NCBI RefSeq assembly: GCF_004297405.1
Contig: NZ_SCVC01000032.1
Location: 124,001 to 188,000 of the forward strand
From: Reyranella sp.
GTDB lineage: Bacteria; Pseudomonadota; Alphaproteobacteria; Reyranellales; Reyranellaceae
Direction: 5' to 3'
DNA: 64,000 nt
In this document: piece after piece, positions 62,858 to 64,000 of the stretch
How positions within the stretch are numbered: position 1 is the stretch's first letter
How the letters are laid out: every line of letters begins with the position of its first letter
Made by a program: the position numbers and the translations under genes
Notes under the pieces: model-generated
The model's input: only the letters and a program-made list of their open reading frames with translations
Told to the model about the DNA's origin: nothing
Databases searched by the model: none

Positions 62858-63109
62858 ATGCTCGATCTCCGCCCGAACTGCGAGTGCTGCGACAAGGACC
62901 TGCCCAACGGCGCGTCCGACGCCCTGATCTGCACCTTCGAGTGCACGTTCTGTGCGGATTGCGCACGAACTCGCCTGGGCGGCCACTGCCCCAACTGTGG
63001 TGGCGATCTGGTCAAACGCCCGACCCGGCCAGAGCGCGCGTTGCAAAAGTTTCCCGCCTCCACCAAGCGCGTCCGCAAGGATCACGAGGCCTGTCGCCAG
63101 GTCGCCTGA
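62858..63109 (+). CDS. DUF1272-family small zinc-ribbon protein
   Basis: An 83-residue protein dominated by Cys pairs: NCECCDKDLPNG, TFECTFCADCA and GHCPNCGGDLVKRP. This is the DUF1272 pattern, presumed to bind one or two zinc ions; function unknown. It follows the M32 peptidase by nine bases and precedes thrC by 23, so all three are likely on one transcript. Confidence 0.9.
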   Translation: MLDLRPNCECCDKDLPNGASDALICTFECTFCADCARTRLGGHCPNCGGDLVKRPTRPERALQKFPASTKRVRKDHEACRQVA

Positions 63110-63132
63110 CGGTCGCGATATCGGAGTATTAG

Positions 63133-64000
63133 TTGCGTTACATCAGCACTCGCCACGGTTCGCAGGGTAATCCCGCGCCGCTCGGCTTCGAAGACGTCAT
63201 GCTCGCGGGCCTTGCCCGCGACGGCGGTCTCTACCTTCCTGCCGAGTGGCCGCAGTTCAGCAAGGCCGAGATCGCCGGGCTGAAGGGCCTGACCTATACG
63301 GAACTCGCTTTCCGCGTGATGCGGCCCTTCGTCGGCGACACATTCGACGAAGTGACGTTCCGCCGCCTGATCGGCGAGGCCTATGCCTCGTTCGAGACGC
63401 CGGAGGTCGCGCCGCTGAAGCCGTTGGGCGACAGCGGGCTGCATCTTCTCGAGCTGTTCCACGGTCCGACTCTCGCCTTCAAGGACGTGGCGCTGCAGCT
63501 TCTCGGCCGCATGCTCGACCAGACGCTGACCGTGCGCGGCCAGCACGCCACCATCGTTGGCGCGACGTCGGGCGACACTGGCTCGGCGGCGATCGAGGCG
63601 GTGCGCGATCGCAAGACGATCGACATCTTCATGCTGTTCCCCAAGGGACGCGTGAGCGAGGTGCAGCGCCGGCAGATGACGACGGTGCTGGCGCCCAACG
63701 TGCACAACATCGCGGTGCAGGGCACGTTCGACGATTGCCAGGACCTCGCCAAGGCTTGCTTCAACGATCTCGCCTTCCGCGATCGTCATGCGCTGACGGC
63801 GGTGAACTCGATCAACTTCGCCCGCGTTATGGCCCAGATCGTCTATTACTTCTGGGCGGCGCTGAAGCTTGGCGCGCCGGACCGGCCGGTGGCCTTCACC
63901 GTGCCCAGCGGCAACTTCGGCAATGTCTATGCCGGCTATGCCGCCAAGCAGATGGGCCTGCCGATCTCGCATTTCGTCGTCGGCGCCAACAGCAACGACA
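63133..64000 (+). CDS. thrC: Threonine synthase (3' end beyond the window)
   Basis: The first 289 codons of a PLP enzyme. The start is TTG 63133 (LRYISTRHGSQGNPAPLGFE), with GGAG six bases before it. The PLP Lys117 is in ELFHGPTLAFKDVALQ; the phosphate loop is GATSGDTGSAAIEAV; VNSINFARVMAQIVYYFWAA and TVPSGNFGNVYAGYAAKQMG follow. It converts O-phosphohomoserine to threonine. In related bacteria thrC follows the cta operon and is followed by an M16 peptidase gene; that end is not visible here. Confidence 0.96.
   Translation, partial: MRYISTRHGSQGNPAPLGFEDVMLAGLARDGGLYLPAEWPQFSKAEIAGLKGLTYTELAFRVMRPFVGDTFDEVTFRRLIGEAYASFETPEVAPLKPLGDSGLHLLELFHGPTLAFKDVALQLLGRMLDQTLTVRGQHATIVGATSGDTGSAAIEAVRDRKTIDIFMLFPKGRVSEVQRRQMTTVLAPNVHNIAVQGTFDDCQDLAKACFNDLAFRDRHALTAVNSINFARVMAQIVYYFWAALKLGAPDRPVAFTVPSGNFGNVYAGYAAKQMGLPISHFVVGANSND

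Overview
The window is 64 kb of dense, GC-rich bacterial chromosome. It carries a cytochrome aa3 operon (ctaC-ctaD-ctaB-ctaG-ctaE-DUF983-surf1), an rpoD/dnaG pair, a divergent lrp | trxB-lsrB block, and many TRAP/Bug-type transporters and acyl-CoA genes. This mix points to a free-living alphaproteobacterium, plausibly Rhodospirillales/Reyranella-like; that placement is inferred from gene content only. I saw no prophage, insertion sequence, CRISPR array or rRNA. One tRNA gene (tRNA-Thr, GGT) is present.

Layout. 0-12 kb is a mosaic of short transcription units: a cut FAD oxidoreductase, an isochorismatase-like hydrolase, a lone Flp pilin, a universal stress protein, a MliC/NlpE/META-like envelope protein coupled to an AI-2E permease, a MORN-repeat protein, an apparently circularly permuted ROK protein, a Crp/Fnr regulator, an alpha/beta hydrolase and a receiver-only response regulator. 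12-16 kb holds a TAXI-TRAP transporter (receptor, hairpin, fused permease) and a convergent HlyD-like protein. 16-20 kb has tRNA-Thr, an amidohydrolase, an OmpA-type lipoprotein and a divergent MarR/GST pair with two matching palindromic operators. 20-32 kb is housekeeping: rpoD, dnaG, a GatB/YqeY protein, carAB, greA and a YciB-like protein. 32-35 kb is lrp | trxB-lsrB followed by a structured intergenic region ending in a strong terminator, a candidate AbcR-type small RNA. 35-40 kb is a tight acyl-CoA operon (Bug protein, enoyl-CoA hydratase, GIY-YIG-like protein, acyl-CoA dehydrogenase, class III CoA-transferase). 40-45 kb runs EF-G-like GTPase, two thioredoxin-fold paralogues, an Mpo1-like protein and msrP. 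45-48 kb has a TetR regulator, fatty acid desaturase and aspartate aminotransferase. 48-52 kb contains the transglutaminase-like / alpha-E / circularly permuted ATP-grasp operon. 52-54 kb has an enoyl reductase, an NTF2-like protein and a periplasmic cyclophilin. 55-64 kb is the cytochrome oxidase operon running on into an M32 carboxypeptidase, a DUF1272 protein and the start of thrC.

The most interesting signals are four. (1) A thioredoxin-fold gene has an in-frame TGA exactly at the first position of its CxxC motif, followed by a bacterial SECIS-like hairpin: either a UxxC selenoprotein or a fresh pseudogene. (2) A candidate sRNA lies downstream of the LsrB/VtlR-type regulator, in the same context as AbcR sRNAs of Rhizobiales. 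(3) A ROK protein has its halves in swapped order. (4) A transglutaminase-like protein lacks its catalytic cysteine inside a poorly understood amidoligase-type operon.
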